Source: Rhizobiaceae bacterium
GTDB lineage: Bacteria > Pseudomonadota > Alphaproteobacteria > Rhizobiales > Rhizobiaceae
Assembly: GCA_019635755.1 (NCBI GenBank)
Contig: JAHBYW010000001.1
Span: 961,681 to 1,025,680 of the forward strand
Direction of reading: 5' to 3'
DNA length: 64,000 nt
Below, in pieces: positions 35,151 to 43,822 of the stretch (within the stretch, counting starts at the first letter, position 1; each line of letters opens with the position of its first letter). Under the pieces are notes generated by a model. It was given only the letters and a program-made list of their open reading frames with translations, made no database searches and had not been told where the DNA came from. The position numbers and the translations under genes were made by a program.

Positions 35151-36113
35151 TCAGTACGTCGTTCTTCGCTCCTCGCTCGGCGGCCGGCCGAACTGCAGCC
35201 GGTAGCTCTGCGCAAAATAGGAGTGCGAGGTGAAGCCGGTGGCGATCGCCACGTCGAGGATCGGCAGGTTGGTCTGCCTGAGCAGCTCCCGCGCCCGCTC
35301 CAGCCTCAGCCGCATGTAGTAGCGGCCGGGCGTCACGTTGAGGTGGCGCAGGAACAGGCGTTCGACCTGGCGCACCGACAGGCCGGCCGACTTGGCCAGC
35401 TCCACCGCCGAATAGGGCTCGTCCAGATTGTCGGCCATCAGCTCGACGATCTTCTTCAGCTTCTCCGACTTGCCGGTCAGGTCACGCTCCGGCCCGACGC
35501 GCTGGCGGTCGCCCGCCGAGCGGATGCGCTCGTGCTGGAACTGGTTGGCGACCTGGTTGGCGATGTTCGGCCCGAAGTCCGACCGCACGATCTCCAGCAT
35601 CAGGTCGATCGAGGTCGTGCCGCCGGCGCAGGTGTAGCGCTTGCGGTCGATCTCGTAGACATTGCCGGTGCACTGGATATCCGGAAACTTCTCCATGAAG
35701 CCGGCGCGGTTCTCCCAGTGGATGGTGCAGCGGTAGCCGTCGAGCTGTCCGGCCTCGGCAAGGACATGCGACCCGACCGACAGCGCCCCGAGTTTTCCAC
35801 CGCGCCGCCCCCACGCGCGCAGCGCCGCCAGGACCTTGCTCTTGCCGGGAAACTCGGTCGTCAGTCCAACGGCTATGAACAGGATATCCACAGGCGGGAT
35901 GTCGGCGACGCTGTAGTCGATCTTCAGCGGCAGCCCGTTCGAGGCCATCACCGCGTCGCCGTCCGCCGACACCGTCGTCCAGCCGTAGAAGTCGCGCCCG
36001 ACGAGGCGGTTGGCGGCGCGGACCGTGTCGATCGCGGCGGCAAGCGAGAACATCGAGAACTTGTCGACCAGCAGGAACGCGAACTGCCGGCCTTCGGTGG
36101 ACGCGTCGGACAT
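35151..36113 (-). CDS. GlxA-family transcriptional regulator (DJ-1/PfpI + AraC)
   Basis: The 320-residue regulator has an N-terminal DJ-1/PfpI-like domain (residues ~10-175; FAFLLVDKFSMFSLAAAIDT, LGALSVGSHVLAEAGQL, YTCAGGTTSIDLMLEIV) and a C-terminal AraC-type double helix-turn-helix (VELAKSAGLSVRQVERLFLR, LDVAIATGFTSHSYFAQSYR). Known relatives control arginine, carnitine, choline or glycine-betaine catabolism. A link to the polyamine genes of this window is possible but not shown, since it stands next to unrelated genes. Confidence 0.9.
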   Translation of the reverse strand: MSDASTEGRQFAFLLVDKFSMFSLAAAIDTVRAANRLVGRDFYGWTTVSADGDAVMASNGLPLKIDYSVADIPPVDILFIAVGLTTEFPGKSKVLAALRAWGRRGGKLGALSVGSHVLAEAGQLDGYRCTIHWENRAGFMEKFPDIQCTGNVYEIDRKRYTCAGGTTSIDLMLEIVRSDFGPNIANQVANQFQHERIRSAGDRQRVGPERDLTGKSEKLKKIVELMADNLDEPYSAVELAKSAGLSVRQVERLFLRHLNVTPGRYYMRLRLERARELLRQTNLPILDVAIATGFTSHSYFAQSYRLQFGRPPSEERRTTY

Positions 36114-36240
36114 GGGCGGCGTTCTACAGGAAGCCCGTGCCAGCGGAAAGCCGGCGCCGACACCGGCTGTTGGGGATCGGACATCCGCTGCAAAAAGATG
36201 CGTCCTGCGCTGCCCCTTCGCTCGACTCTCAGAGGAGGTG

Positions 36241-36290
36241 ATTGCGCCATTGGCGTATTTTCTCTCGCGGATATTGCGCCATTGGCGTAT
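36241..36290. promoter_or_regulatory. Two 18-base direct repeats with internal palindrome (TA operator)
   Basis: ATTGCGCCATTGGCGTAT occurs at 36241-36258 and again at 36273-36290. Each contains the palindrome CGCCA-T-TGGCG. The inverse half-site ATACGCCA appears once more at 36322-36329, inside the beginning of the toxin gene. The second copy ends 9 bases before the ATG at 36300. This is the expected form of an autoregulatory HigA-type operator. Confidence 0.7.
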
Positions 36291-36299
36291 CTAGCACCG

Positions 36300-36622
36300 A
36301 TGCAGATCGTCCGACCCGACGATACGCCAGGGATTTGTGGCGCCTCGGCGCTTCCGATGAAGAGGTCGCCGCCCTCGAACAGGCAATTGCCGACGATCCG
36401 ACTGCCGGCGACGTCATTCCCGGGCTGGATGGCATTCGCAAGATCCGGTTTGCGCTGGGCAGCAAGGGCAAGCGTGGCGGCGGGCGGACGATCTATTTTC
36501 TCATGGTGACGGACGATGCAGCGGTCATGCTGTTCGCCTATGCCAAGAACGAACAGGAAGACCTGACGAAAGAGCAGCGCAAAGCTGCCCTGGCGATGCT
36601 GAAGGAGATGCGAGATGGCTAG
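36300..36622 (+). pseudogene. RelE/HigB-like toxin with probable 1-base deletion near its start
   Basis: The conserved toxin body (RRYARDLWRLGASDEEVAAL, GDVIPGLDGIRKIRFALGSK, GGGRTIYFLMVTDDAAVMLF, YAKNEQEDLTKEQRKAAL) is open to the stop at 36622 but has no ATG in frame; only a TTG inside the operator is available. An ATG at 36300 placed right after the operator encodes MQIV, the usual start of this family, in the frame offset by one base. Adding one base near 36311 joins them into about 107 residues. It is therefore probably inactivated or mis-sequenced. It overlaps the antitoxin gene by 8 bases. Confidence 0.68.
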
Positions 36623-36938
36623 GAATTCGAAGGGGTTCGGCGACGCGCTGTTGGAAGGGCTGGGCGAGGCGTTGGCATGGAAGCGCGGCGAGATCGACCT
36701 CGAGACGGTCGGTATCGACCCGATGCCGGCGTCACGTATCAGAGCCATCCGGAAATCGGCGGCCAAGACCGTTCGCGAGTTCGAACAGGTCTACGGCATT
36801 CCGAGCGCCACTATGAACAATTGGGAACAGGGAAGGCGAAAGCCCGATCCCGCCGGCCGCCTGCTCCTCAAGGTCATCGAGGCCGACCCCCGTATGGTCG
36901 CGAAGGTCGCCGCCGAGGGCGAGGCGCGTCCGAGCTAA
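36615..36938 (+). CDS. HigA-type XRE antitoxin
   Basis: The 107-residue protein pairs an N-terminal toxin-binding segment (FGDALLEGLGEALAWKRGEI) with a C-terminal XRE helix-turn-helix (SRIRAIRKSAAKTVREFEQV, YGIPSATMNNWEQGRRKPDP). In this group, NWEQGRRxPD is the DNA-recognition helix region. It follows the RelE-like toxin with an 8-base overlap and should repress through the direct repeats at 36241-36290. It appears intact. Confidence 0.87.
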   Translation: MARNSKGFGDALLEGLGEALAWKRGEIDLETVGIDPMPASRIRAIRKSAAKTVREFEQVYGIPSATMNNWEQGRRKPDPAGRLLLKVIEADPRMVAKVAAEGEARPS

Positions 36939-36951
36939 GGGCCTGCTGAGG

Positions 36952-37851
36952 TTAGAACTTCGGCCGCGGCTTGCCGGCCGAGATGTAGGCCGACGACAGC
37001 GTGTTCGCCATCAGCATGGCGATCGTCATGGGGCCGACGCCGCCGGGCACCGGCGTGATGGCGCCCGCCACCTTGGCGGCTTCCGCGTAGGCGACGTCGC
37101 CGACGAGGCGGGTCTTGCCCTCGCCCTTCTCGGGCGCCGGGATGCGGTTGATGCCGACGTCGATGACGGTCGCGCCGGGCTTCACCCAGTCGCCCCTGAT
37201 CATTTCGGGCCGGCCGACCGCCGCGACGAGAATGTCGGCCGCGCGCGCCACCGCGGGCAGATCCTTGGTCTTGCTGTGCGCGATCGTCACCGTGCAGTTC
37301 GCCGCCAGCAGCAGGTTCGCCATCGGCTTGCCGACGATGTTCGACCGGCCGACCACAACCGCGTTCAGCCCCGACAGATCGCGGCCGCGCACGCGCTCGA
37401 TCAGCAGCATCGAGCCGGCCGGCGTGCACGGCACGAAAGCCGTCGCCAGTTCGCCGGTGCCCAGCTTGCCGACATTGATGAAATGAAACCCGTCGACGTC
37501 CTTCTCCGGCGCGATCGTCTGGATCACCAGGCCGGCATCGATGTGCTTCGGCAGCGGCAGCTGGACGAGGATGCCGTGGATCGCCGTATCGGCGTTGAGA
37601 TCGCCGATCAGCTTCAGGAGATCGGCCTGGCTGGTGTCGGCCGGCAGCGTGTGCTGCACGGAGTGGAAGCCGCACTCCTTGGCCTTCTTCGACTTCGACG
37701 CGACATAGACCTGGCTGGCGGGGTCCTCGCCGACGATGACCACGGCCAGGCCCGGCGTCGGCCCGCCGCCGGCGACCAGCTCTGCGGTCAGCCGCTTGAC
37801 GGTCGCGGCGACGTCGTCGCCCACCGCCTTGCCATCGATGATCTCAGCCAT
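36952..37851 (-). CDS. folD: Bifunctional methylene-THF dehydrogenase / methenyl-THF cyclohydrolase
   Basis: The 299-residue FolD interconverts 5,10-methylene- and 10-formyl-tetrahydrofolate. Visible signatures are [14 protein letters not shown] (catalytic Lys), [34 protein letters not shown], the cofactor motif [18 protein letters not shown] and [18 protein letters not shown]. The start at 37851 ([11 protein letters not shown]) is preferred over one two codons upstream. It converges with the toxin-antitoxin genes at 36300-36938. Confidence 0.96.
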   Translation of the reverse strand: MAEIIDGKAVGDDVAATVKRLTAELVAGGGPTPGLAVVIVGEDPASQVYVASKSKKAKECGFHSVQHTLPADTSQADLLKLIGDLNADTAIHGILVQLPLPKHIDAGLVIQTIAPEKDVDGFHFINVGKLGTGELATAFVPCTPAGSMLLIERVRGRDLSGLNAVVVGRSNIVGKPMANLLLAANCTVTIAHSKTKDLPAVARAADILVAAVGRPEMIRGDWVKPGATVIDVGINRIPAPEKGEGKTRLVGDVAYAEAAKVAGAITPVPGGVGPMTIAMLMANTLSSAYISAGKPRPKF

Positions 37852-37977
37852 GCACAAGCTCCAGCGCGTTTTCAGCGTCCGGAGCGCATATTCACGAAAA
37901 AGCGGCCGGGCAATCCCGCCATTGCGCCGTCCGGTGGCGTAAACTCGAAACCGGCCGGCGCGGGGATGCGGGTCGCG

Positions 37978-40653
37978 TCAGTACGCCGCGCGGCGGCGCG
38001 TGCGGCCCTCGGTGATCTCGCGCACTGCGTCGCGGAATTCGCGCAGGCTCTCGCGCACCTCGTCCATCTCGGTGCGCACGCGCTCCGGCTCCGACGCACG
38101 CACCGTCGCGTAGCGCGGCTCGGGCGCGGCGGCGTAGGCCGGCGCGGCGACCGGATAGGGATACATCATCGGCGCCGGCTGCTGCGGCGCGGCCCACATC
38201 ATCGGCTGCGGCTGCATCGGGTGCGGATAGGGATAGGCCTGCTGCGGCGCGTAGGCCTGGGGCGGCATCGGCGCCGCCATGGGCTGCTGGGCATAGGGGT
38301 GCGGCGGGGCGTAGCCCTGCGGCTGCGACGCATAGTGCGGGTGCTGCGGGTAGCCCGGCTGCGCCATGGCCGCCTGCGGATAGCCCGGCTGCTGCGGATA
38401 GGGAGCCGGCATCGCGGCGTGCTGCGGATAGGGATAGGCTGGGTTGGTCATGGCGGGGTCCGTCGCTGGGGGCTGTTGGGATTGTGTCTCGGTCTTCGGC
38501 AGGTCGGCCCGGACTTCGGGCTTGGGGTCGGACCGCTTCGTCAGGAAGCTGAACATCGGCGTCTTTTCCGGTCGGGGTTGGGAAGAGGCAGTTTCGACAG
38601 GCGGGCCGGCGGGCGGCGCCGGTGGTTCCGGGGCCGCGTCGGGTGCGGGCGGCGGCGGCGCGAGGTCGGGGCCGACGACGCGGCGTCCGCGCCGTTCGGC
38701 GAGCGTCTCGCGCAGGCTGGCGGTGGCGCCGCGCAGGCCGCCCAGCGCGATGCCGGCCATGAAGCCCAGCATCATGCCGGTCAGGCTGATCACCGCGCGC
38801 GACGGGCCGGTCGGATCGAGCGGCGGGAACGCCGTCGAGATGACGCTCATGTTCGCCGTGTTGATGTCCTTCTGCTCGCCGGTCTCGCGGGCGCGCAGCA
38901 GATAGGCTTCGTAGACCGCGCGCTTGGCCGCGGCTTCGCGTTCCAGCTCGCGCAGCGTCACGAGGTCGCCGCTCACGTCGCCCTGGCGGACCTTGAGCTG
39001 CGCGAGCCGCGCGGCCAGTTCCTGTTCGAGCTGGACGGCGCGCTTCAGTTCGACCTGCACCGACGAGACGATGCGGCGCAGCTCGGCGGCGATCTCGCCG
39101 CGCAGCCCGGCCAGTTCGGACTCGACGGCGATGCGCTCGGGATGGCGCGGCCCAAGCCGGGCCGACACGCGGTCGGCGTCGCGCTTCAGCGAGGCGTATT
39201 GCGTGCGCAGCTCCGCCATCGTCGTGGAGCTGATCTCCTCGGGCAGCACGTCGTCCAGCGCGGCGTCGACGCCGGCGGAGCGCGCCGATGCGGCCTTTGC
39301 GTTGAGCTCGATGGTGCGGGCGCGGGCGACCGCCAGCTGGTCGTTCAGCTTGACGATCTCGTCGTCGCTGATCAGCCGGCCGTTGGCGTCGATCAGGTCG
39401 TGCTCGGCCTTGAACGTCTCGACGCGGCGTTCGGCGGTCTCGACGTTGGCGCGCAGTTCGTCCAGGCGCGCGCCGAGTTCACCGGCCGCGCGCGCCGCCG
39501 TGTCCGACTGCAGCTTGCCATAGGTCTCCAGGAAGACCTCGGTGACCGTGTTGGCGATCAGCGCGGACTTGTCCGGGCTCTCGGTCTTGGCGGCGATCAC
39601 CACGACGAAGGTCTTGCCACCGCGCTCGACGCTGAGGCTCTTTGCCAGCCCCTCCACCGCCAGGGCGCGGCGCCGGTCGCCGCCACCGCCGGCCTCGCCG
39701 CTGGAAAGCATGGAGCGCAGCGCGGCGACGATCGTTCCGATGCCGAAACTGTGCCGGTCGCCGTTGAATTCGGGATCGTTGGTCAGGTCGAGCCGGTCGA
39801 CCACGCGGTTCAGCACCGTGCCCGAGGTGATGACGCGCACCTGGTTCTCGACGATCGCCAGCGTCGCGTCGGAGGGAAGGCCGCCCTCGGTGAGGTTGCG
39901 GTCGACCAGTTGCAGGTCGCGCGGGTCGATCAGCAGCTCGGCCACCGCCTCGTATTTCTTCGGCGTCGACAGCGCGATCGCGACGCCGATCATCGCGCCG
40001 AGCAGCGTGCAGACGAAGATGAGCATCTTGGAGCGCAGCACGCCGGTGATCACCCGCATGGGGTCGATCAGCGGCCGCCAGGTCTGGTCGTCCGGACGTG
40101 CCGCGAGTGCTGCGACCGGAATGGCGGCGGCCCGGAACGGACGCGGCGCGGCGGAATCGGACGCCGCGACGGGCGGCCTCGACGGCGCGATGGCCGCAAG
40201 TGGCGCCTTGGCAGGCTCTTCGGTCTGGCGCCGCGCGTCGGCGCGCGGCGCCATCGCCTCGGTCGCCATCGGCCGGGGTGCCTCGCTGGCCGTGCCGGAG
40301 GCGGTGCGGTCGTCGTCCGCCCTGCCCGCGAACAGGCCCTCGACCCGCTGCCGCAGCCGTCCGAACAGCCCCTGTCCGGCGTCACCGGCCGGCGGCGGGG
40401 CCACGGTCTCGACCGCCGGCGCCGGCCTGGTCTCGGTCTGCGGCACGGGTTCGGTCCCCTCCTGCGCCAGCGCGGCGAGCAGCGGGCTGCGCGTCGCCTC
40501 GCGGCGCGAGCGGGCCAGTCGGTGGAGCGCGGACGGGTCGGCCGGTTCGCGTTCGGGACGGGAGGGCGGCGGCGCGTGGCGACGCTCCGCACCCGATCCC
40601 ATCGACAGGAGGGATCGCGGCTTCTCCACGGGGGTGGATTCGGCGTCGAGCAT
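37978..40653 (-). CDS. Wzz/GumC-type polysaccharide co-polymerase without kinase domain, Pro/Tyr-rich tail
   Basis: The 891-residue protein has a long disordered cytoplasmic N-terminus (~1-195), a first membrane helix (~207-228, LIFVCTLLGAMIGVAIALST), a periplasmic Wzz domain with long coiled coils (LIDPRDLQLVDRNLTEGGLP; RETGEQKDINTANMSVISTA) and a second helix (~610-635, AVISLTGMMLGFMAGIALGG). Instead of a BY-kinase domain, the C-terminus is a Pro/Tyr/Gln-rich segment (~735-850, repeats of PYPQQPGYPQ type) followed by a charged helix. It should control chain length and export of an exopolysaccharide or O-antigen. It is divergent from the flippase gene. Confidence 0.87.
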   Translation of the reverse strand: MLDAESTPVEKPRSLLSMGSGAERRHAPPPSRPEREPADPSALHRLARSRREATRSPLLAALAQEGTEPVPQTETRPAPAVETVAPPPAGDAGQGLFGRLRQRVEGLFAGRADDDRTASGTASEAPRPMATEAMAPRADARRQTEEPAKAPLAAIAPSRPPVAASDSAAPRPFRAAAIPVAALAARPDDQTWRPLIDPMRVITGVLRSKMLIFVCTLLGAMIGVAIALSTPKKYEAVAELLIDPRDLQLVDRNLTEGGLPSDATLAIVENQVRVITSGTVLNRVVDRLDLTNDPEFNGDRHSFGIGTIVAALRSMLSSGEAGGGGDRRRALAVEGLAKSLSVERGGKTFVVVIAAKTESPDKSALIANTVTEVFLETYGKLQSDTAARAAGELGARLDELRANVETAERRVETFKAEHDLIDANGRLISDDEIVKLNDQLAVARARTIELNAKAASARSAGVDAALDDVLPEEISSTTMAELRTQYASLKRDADRVSARLGPRHPERIAVESELAGLRGEIAAELRRIVSSVQVELKRAVQLEQELAARLAQLKVRQGDVSGDLVTLRELEREAAAKRAVYEAYLLRARETGEQKDINTANMSVISTAFPPLDPTGPSRAVISLTGMMLGFMAGIALGGLRGATASLRETLAERRGRRVVGPDLAPPPPAPDAAPEPPAPPAGPPVETASSQPRPEKTPMFSFLTKRSDPKPEVRADLPKTETQSQQPPATDPAMTNPAYPYPQHAAMPAPYPQQPGYPQAAMAQPGYPQHPHYASQPQGYAPPHPYAQQPMAAPMPPQAYAPQQAYPYPHPMQPQPMMWAAPQQPAPMMYPYPVAAPAYAAAPEPRYATVRASEPERVRTEMDEVRESLREFRDAVREITEGRTRRRAAY

Positions 40654-40697
40654 GCGCTTTCGAGTCTCGGCTTTGCCCGGGCTTGGGCGGCCAATCG

Positions 40698-40712
40698 TTA
40701 AGGCACGCTAAA
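40698..40712. promoter_or_regulatory. CtrA-like motif in the Wzz/flippase divergent spacer
   Basis: TTAA-GGCACGC-TAAA differs by one base from the TTAA-N7-TTAA site of the alphaproteobacterial cell-cycle regulator CtrA. TTAA is rare in this GC-rich sequence. The same TTAA-N7-TAAA arrangement recurs at 45114-45128 in the other divergent spacer of this cluster. Confidence 0.4.
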
Positions 40713-40823
40713 CAGGCATGGGAAACAAATGGTTAACGCGGCGGACCCGGCGAACGCGATAAATGGCGCAAAATCCCACACGCGCCGTTAAACTCTTGCG
40801 CGTAGGACTGGGCGGGTCCGCCC

Positions 40824-42119
40824 ATGACCGAATTCAGCGAAATCCAGCATTCGCGGCGTCTCGCGCGGCTTCACGCCTTCATGGCGGAGCGGCGCGGCCT
40901 TGTCGGCGACTACCTGACCGCCGTCAGCGGCTCCGCCGGGCGGCTGGTCTTCTCGCTGCTCTATTTCGTGGCCCTGGCCAACGCGCTCACCATTGCCGAG
41001 TTCGGCCTGTTCGCCACCGCCTCGGCGGCCGGCGTCATGCTGTCGCGGATTCTGGGCTTCGGCTTCGTCTCCGCCGTCTACCGCGCCGCCACCGTGCGGC
41101 CGAAGCTGATCGGCCTGTTCACCGGCGGCTTCATCTTCCTGTCCGTCCTGTCGCTTCCGGCGCTGGCGCTGGCCTCCTGGGTAACCTTCGCGATCTTCTT
41201 CGACCACGAGATGCCGGCGGCGATCTTCGCCGTCGTGATCGTGTCGGAGGCGCTGCTGTGGCGGCCGGCGGAACTCACCGTCATCGTCAACAACGGCATG
41301 GGCCAGTTCGGCCGCGCCTCGCTGCTCGTCATCGCGGGCACGCTGCTGCGCGCGCTCGCCGCCGTCGCCTTCATTTTCTGGCACGTGCGGAGCCTCGAGA
41401 CCTGGGTCTGGTTCTACGCCGCCGCCAATGCCGCCGCGCTCGTGCTGGCGGTCGGCTTCTTCTATCCGCGCCAGCCGCTCAGGCTGAAGCTCCGCGTCTA
41501 CTGGCGCCGCCTGCCCGATTCGCTCTACGTGGCCGGCGCCGAGGTGCTGTTCTACCTGCAGATGGAGCTCGACAAGCTGCTGGTGCTGGCGCTGGGCGGC
41601 CCCAAGCTCGCCGGCATCTACGCCATCGTCATGCGCCTCGTCGACCTGACCGCCATCCCCATCCGCACCTTCACCATGATGCTGGTGCAGAAGCTGATGC
41701 GCACGCCCGAGTTGCTGGCGCGCGTCCTGACGCGGCTGGGCATCGAGGGTGCCGTCTTCCTCGTCTCGACGCTGACGCTGCTGGCGCTTGCGCTGGCGCT
41801 CCACCTCTATCCGGGGCTGCTCGGCTCGAACGTCGCCGAGGCTGCCCCGCTGCTGATCCTGGCGCTGTGCGTGCCCGGCCTGCGCAACCTCGTCGAGTAC
41901 CAGGCCGAACTGCTGTTCGCGCGGGGTCAGACCTTCGTGCGTGCGCTCAACCTGGCACTGCTCGCCGGCCTGAAGGCCGTGCTGCTCACCTGGCTGCTGG
42001 CGCGCGTCACCGAGGTGCCTGACCTGGTCATGGCGCTGAACGGCATGTTCGCGGCGCTCTATCTGGCCTCGGCGCTACTGACCTACAGCGCGCTCCGGAT
42101 GCCGGCCAAGCGGTTCTGA
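40824..42119 (+). CDS. Polysaccharide flippase (Wzx/MOP type)
   Basis: The 431-residue inner-membrane protein has about twelve hydrophobic helices (GRLVFSLLYFVALANALTIA; GVMLSRILGFGFVSAVYRAA) and the oligosaccharyl-lipid flippase character of the MOP superfamily. It should move the lipid-linked repeat unit made by the neighbouring glycosyltransferases to the periplasmic face for ligation or polymerisation. It is divergent from the Wzz-type gene and converges with the glycosyltransferase operon ending at 42156. Confidence 0.85.
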   Translation: MTEFSEIQHSRRLARLHAFMAERRGLVGDYLTAVSGSAGRLVFSLLYFVALANALTIAEFGLFATASAAGVMLSRILGFGFVSAVYRAATVRPKLIGLFTGGFIFLSVLSLPALALASWVTFAIFFDHEMPAAIFAVVIVSEALLWRPAELTVIVNNGMGQFGRASLLVIAGTLLRALAAVAFIFWHVRSLETWVWFYAAANAAALVLAVGFFYPRQPLRLKLRVYWRRLPDSLYVAGAEVLFYLQMELDKLLVLALGGPKLAGIYAIVMRLVDLTAIPIRTFTMMLVQKLMRTPELLARVLTRLGIEGAVFLVSTLTLLALALALHLYPGLLGSNVAEAAPLLILALCVPGLRNLVEYQAELLFARGQTFVRALNLALLAGLKAVLLTWLLARVTEVPDLVMALNGMFAALYLASALLTYSALRMPAKRF

Positions 42120-42155
42120 CGCTTCCGTCCTCTGCCGGACGGCAGGCGGGTGCAG

Positions 42156-43031
42156 CTACGCCGCGACGAGGCGGCGGATGCGGCCGAGGTCCGTGCCGAT
42201 GAAGGACTGCATGCCGATCGCCACCTGCGCCGGCGTCATGTCGGCGATGAAGGCGCGGATCTCGGCGTCGGAAAGCGCCGTGCCGGTCCAGTGGACGCGG
42301 CAGAAATCCTCGCCGTCGTGGAAGTGCCCCTCGCCGCCGCGGATCTCGTCGACGAAGCGGCCGTAGAGCATGCACTCGGAGAACTTCCGGTCGGCGGCGA
42401 CGGCCTCCACCCAGTGGCGGCCGTGGACCGCCTCGATGCGCGCGCACATCGCCTCGACCGCGTCGCGGCGCCAGGCGATCAGGGTCGCGATGTAGTCGTG
42501 CGGCGAGACCTCCGGCGCGGCGATCCCGAGCGCCGTCCCGGCATTGCGCGACCAGGCGCGGTGGTCGCCGGTGCGCAGCGTCTCCATCACGCCGTCGCGC
42601 CGGAAGAGGCGCAGCCGGTCGCCCTGCCAGAAGGCGCCGCAGTCGAACGGCTTCAGGAACACCACGTCGGAATCGACGTACACCAGCGCATCCTCGGTCG
42701 CTTTCGCGGCGATGCCGATGCGGCGCAGCTGCTGGACGTGCCAGCCGCGCAGCGGCGGCGTACGCGTCGAGAACCACACGCGGCGCTTGAAGAAGCTGGT
42801 CGGGTCCGACACCGAGCGCAGCCATGCCGGCAGCAGTTCGCGTTCGTCGACGACGATGCGGTTCCGCGTCTCCAGCTGCCTGAACAGCGCGACGTCGCCG
42901 CGTTCGACCAGGATGTAGTGCCGGGAGTGGCCGGTCACGTGCTCGTCGATCGTCTCGCACAGCAGCCGGCACCGCTCGAGGTCGGGCGCATAGCTTGCCG
43001 TGACGATCGCGGCCGTCCTGTCGCGCGGCAT
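42156..43031 (-). CDS. Glycosyltransferase-like protein (DUF6492 type)
   Basis: The 291-residue cytosolic protein begins with TAAIVTASYAPDLERCRLLC and has a DxD-type motif in DALVYVDSDVVFLKPFD, typical of GT-A-fold nucleotide-sugar transferases. WSRNAGTALG and GEGHFHDGEDFCRVHWTGTA follow. The start at 43031 lies two bases after the stop of the WecG-like gene, so it is the third gene of a tight three-gene operon. The sugar donor is unknown. Confidence 0.8.
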   Translation of the reverse strand: MPRDRTAAIVTASYAPDLERCRLLCETIDEHVTGHSRHYILVERGDVALFRQLETRNRIVVDERELLPAWLRSVSDPTSFFKRRVWFSTRTPPLRGWHVQQLRRIGIAAKATEDALVYVDSDVVFLKPFDCGAFWQGDRLRLFRRDGVMETLRTGDHRAWSRNAGTALGIAAPEVSPHDYIATLIAWRRDAVEAMCARIEAVHGRHWVEAVAADRKFSECMLYGRFVDEIRGGEGHFHDGEDFCRVHWTGTALSDAEIRAFIADMTPAQVAIGMQSFIGTDLGRIRRLVAA

Positions 43032-43033
43032 CG

Positions 43034-43822
43034 TCACGCGCGCTGCCTCCGCCCGGCCATGCGGAGCTTCTGCAGCATCACGCGGGTCAGGAAGACCGGG
43101 TTGCCGAAGATGTAGCGGCGCCACAGCCGTCCGGGCTCGATCGCCAGGCGGAACAGCCATTCGAGGCGCAGACGGCGCACCAGCACAGGCGCGCGCGGAA
43201 CTGCTCCGCTCATGAAGTCCAGCAGCGCGCCCACCGCGATCGGCAGCACGCAGGCGTCGCCGCCGAGATTGCGCGCGATCCACATCTCCTGGCGCGGCAC
43301 GCCCATGGCGACCAGCAGGATGTCGGGCTTCAGCGCCTTGATGCGCGCGACGATCTGAGGCTCCTCGGCGGCGCTGAAGAAGCCGTCGTGCACCACCTCG
43401 AAGCGGTGCTGCGGCGCCAGCGACTGCAGCTTCGCTGCGGCGCGCTCGGCGTTGACGCGCTTGGCGCCGAGCAGGCCGATGGTCAGCGGCCGCGTCTCCG
43501 CCGCCAGCAGGGCCGGGATGAAGTCGGTGCCGTTCAGGTTGGCCGGGAACGGATCGCCGTAGAGCAGCTTCGACGCCACGTCGACGCCGATGCCGTCCGG
43601 CAGCACCAGGAAATCGTCCAGCGCGCGGGCGAAGCCGGCGTCCGTCGAGGCGACGTTGGCATTGTGTGCGTTGAGGAAGCTGACCTTGGTGAAGCGCCGC
43701 TCCGCCAGCAGCCGCTTCATGTGCGACAGCGCCGCGTCCCAAGTGAGCGTCGCCACCTCGATGCCGAGGATGTTGCGCGTCGGCGGCAGGCCGCGCGGCG
43801 GCGGCGCGCTGTGCACGTTCAT
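43034..43822 (-). CDS. WecG/TagA/CpsF-family glycosyltransferase
   Basis: The 262-residue protein has the family signatures NILGIEVATLTWDAALSHMK, TKVSFLNAHNANVASTDAGF (the catalytic Asp/Asn region), FLVLPDGIGVDVASKLLYG, ADILLVAMGVPRQEMWIARN-type DILLVAMGVPRQEMWI and GALLDFMSGAVPRAPVL. Relatives add N-acetylmannosaminuronic acid or N-acetylmannosamine in surface polysaccharide and teichoic-acid pathways. It overlaps the upstream GT4 gene by ATGA, so translation is coupled. Confidence 0.9.
   Translation of the reverse strand: MNVHSAPPPRGLPPTRNILGIEVATLTWDAALSHMKRLLAERRFTKVSFLNAHNANVASTDAGFARALDDFLVLPDGIGVDVASKLLYGDPFPANLNGTDFIPALLAAETRPLTIGLLGAKRVNAERAAAKLQSLAPQHRFEVVHDGFFSAAEEPQIVARIKALKPDILLVAMGVPRQEMWIARNLGGDACVLPIAVGALLDFMSGAVPRAPVLVRRLRLEWLFRLAIEPGRLWRRYIFGNPVFLTRVMLQKLRMAGRRQRA

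Noticed and set aside
38100..38450. A repetitive tract considered as a tandem DNA repeat or CRISPR-like array.
   Set aside because: The periodicity is irregular and is explained by the Pro/Tyr/Gln-rich coding sequence of the Wzz-type protein.
37276..40701. A long plus-strand frame opposite folD and the Wzz-type gene.
   Set aside because: It is repetitive and rich in Arg, His and Gly, and it spans two unrelated genes on the other strand. The minus-strand products have clear domains.
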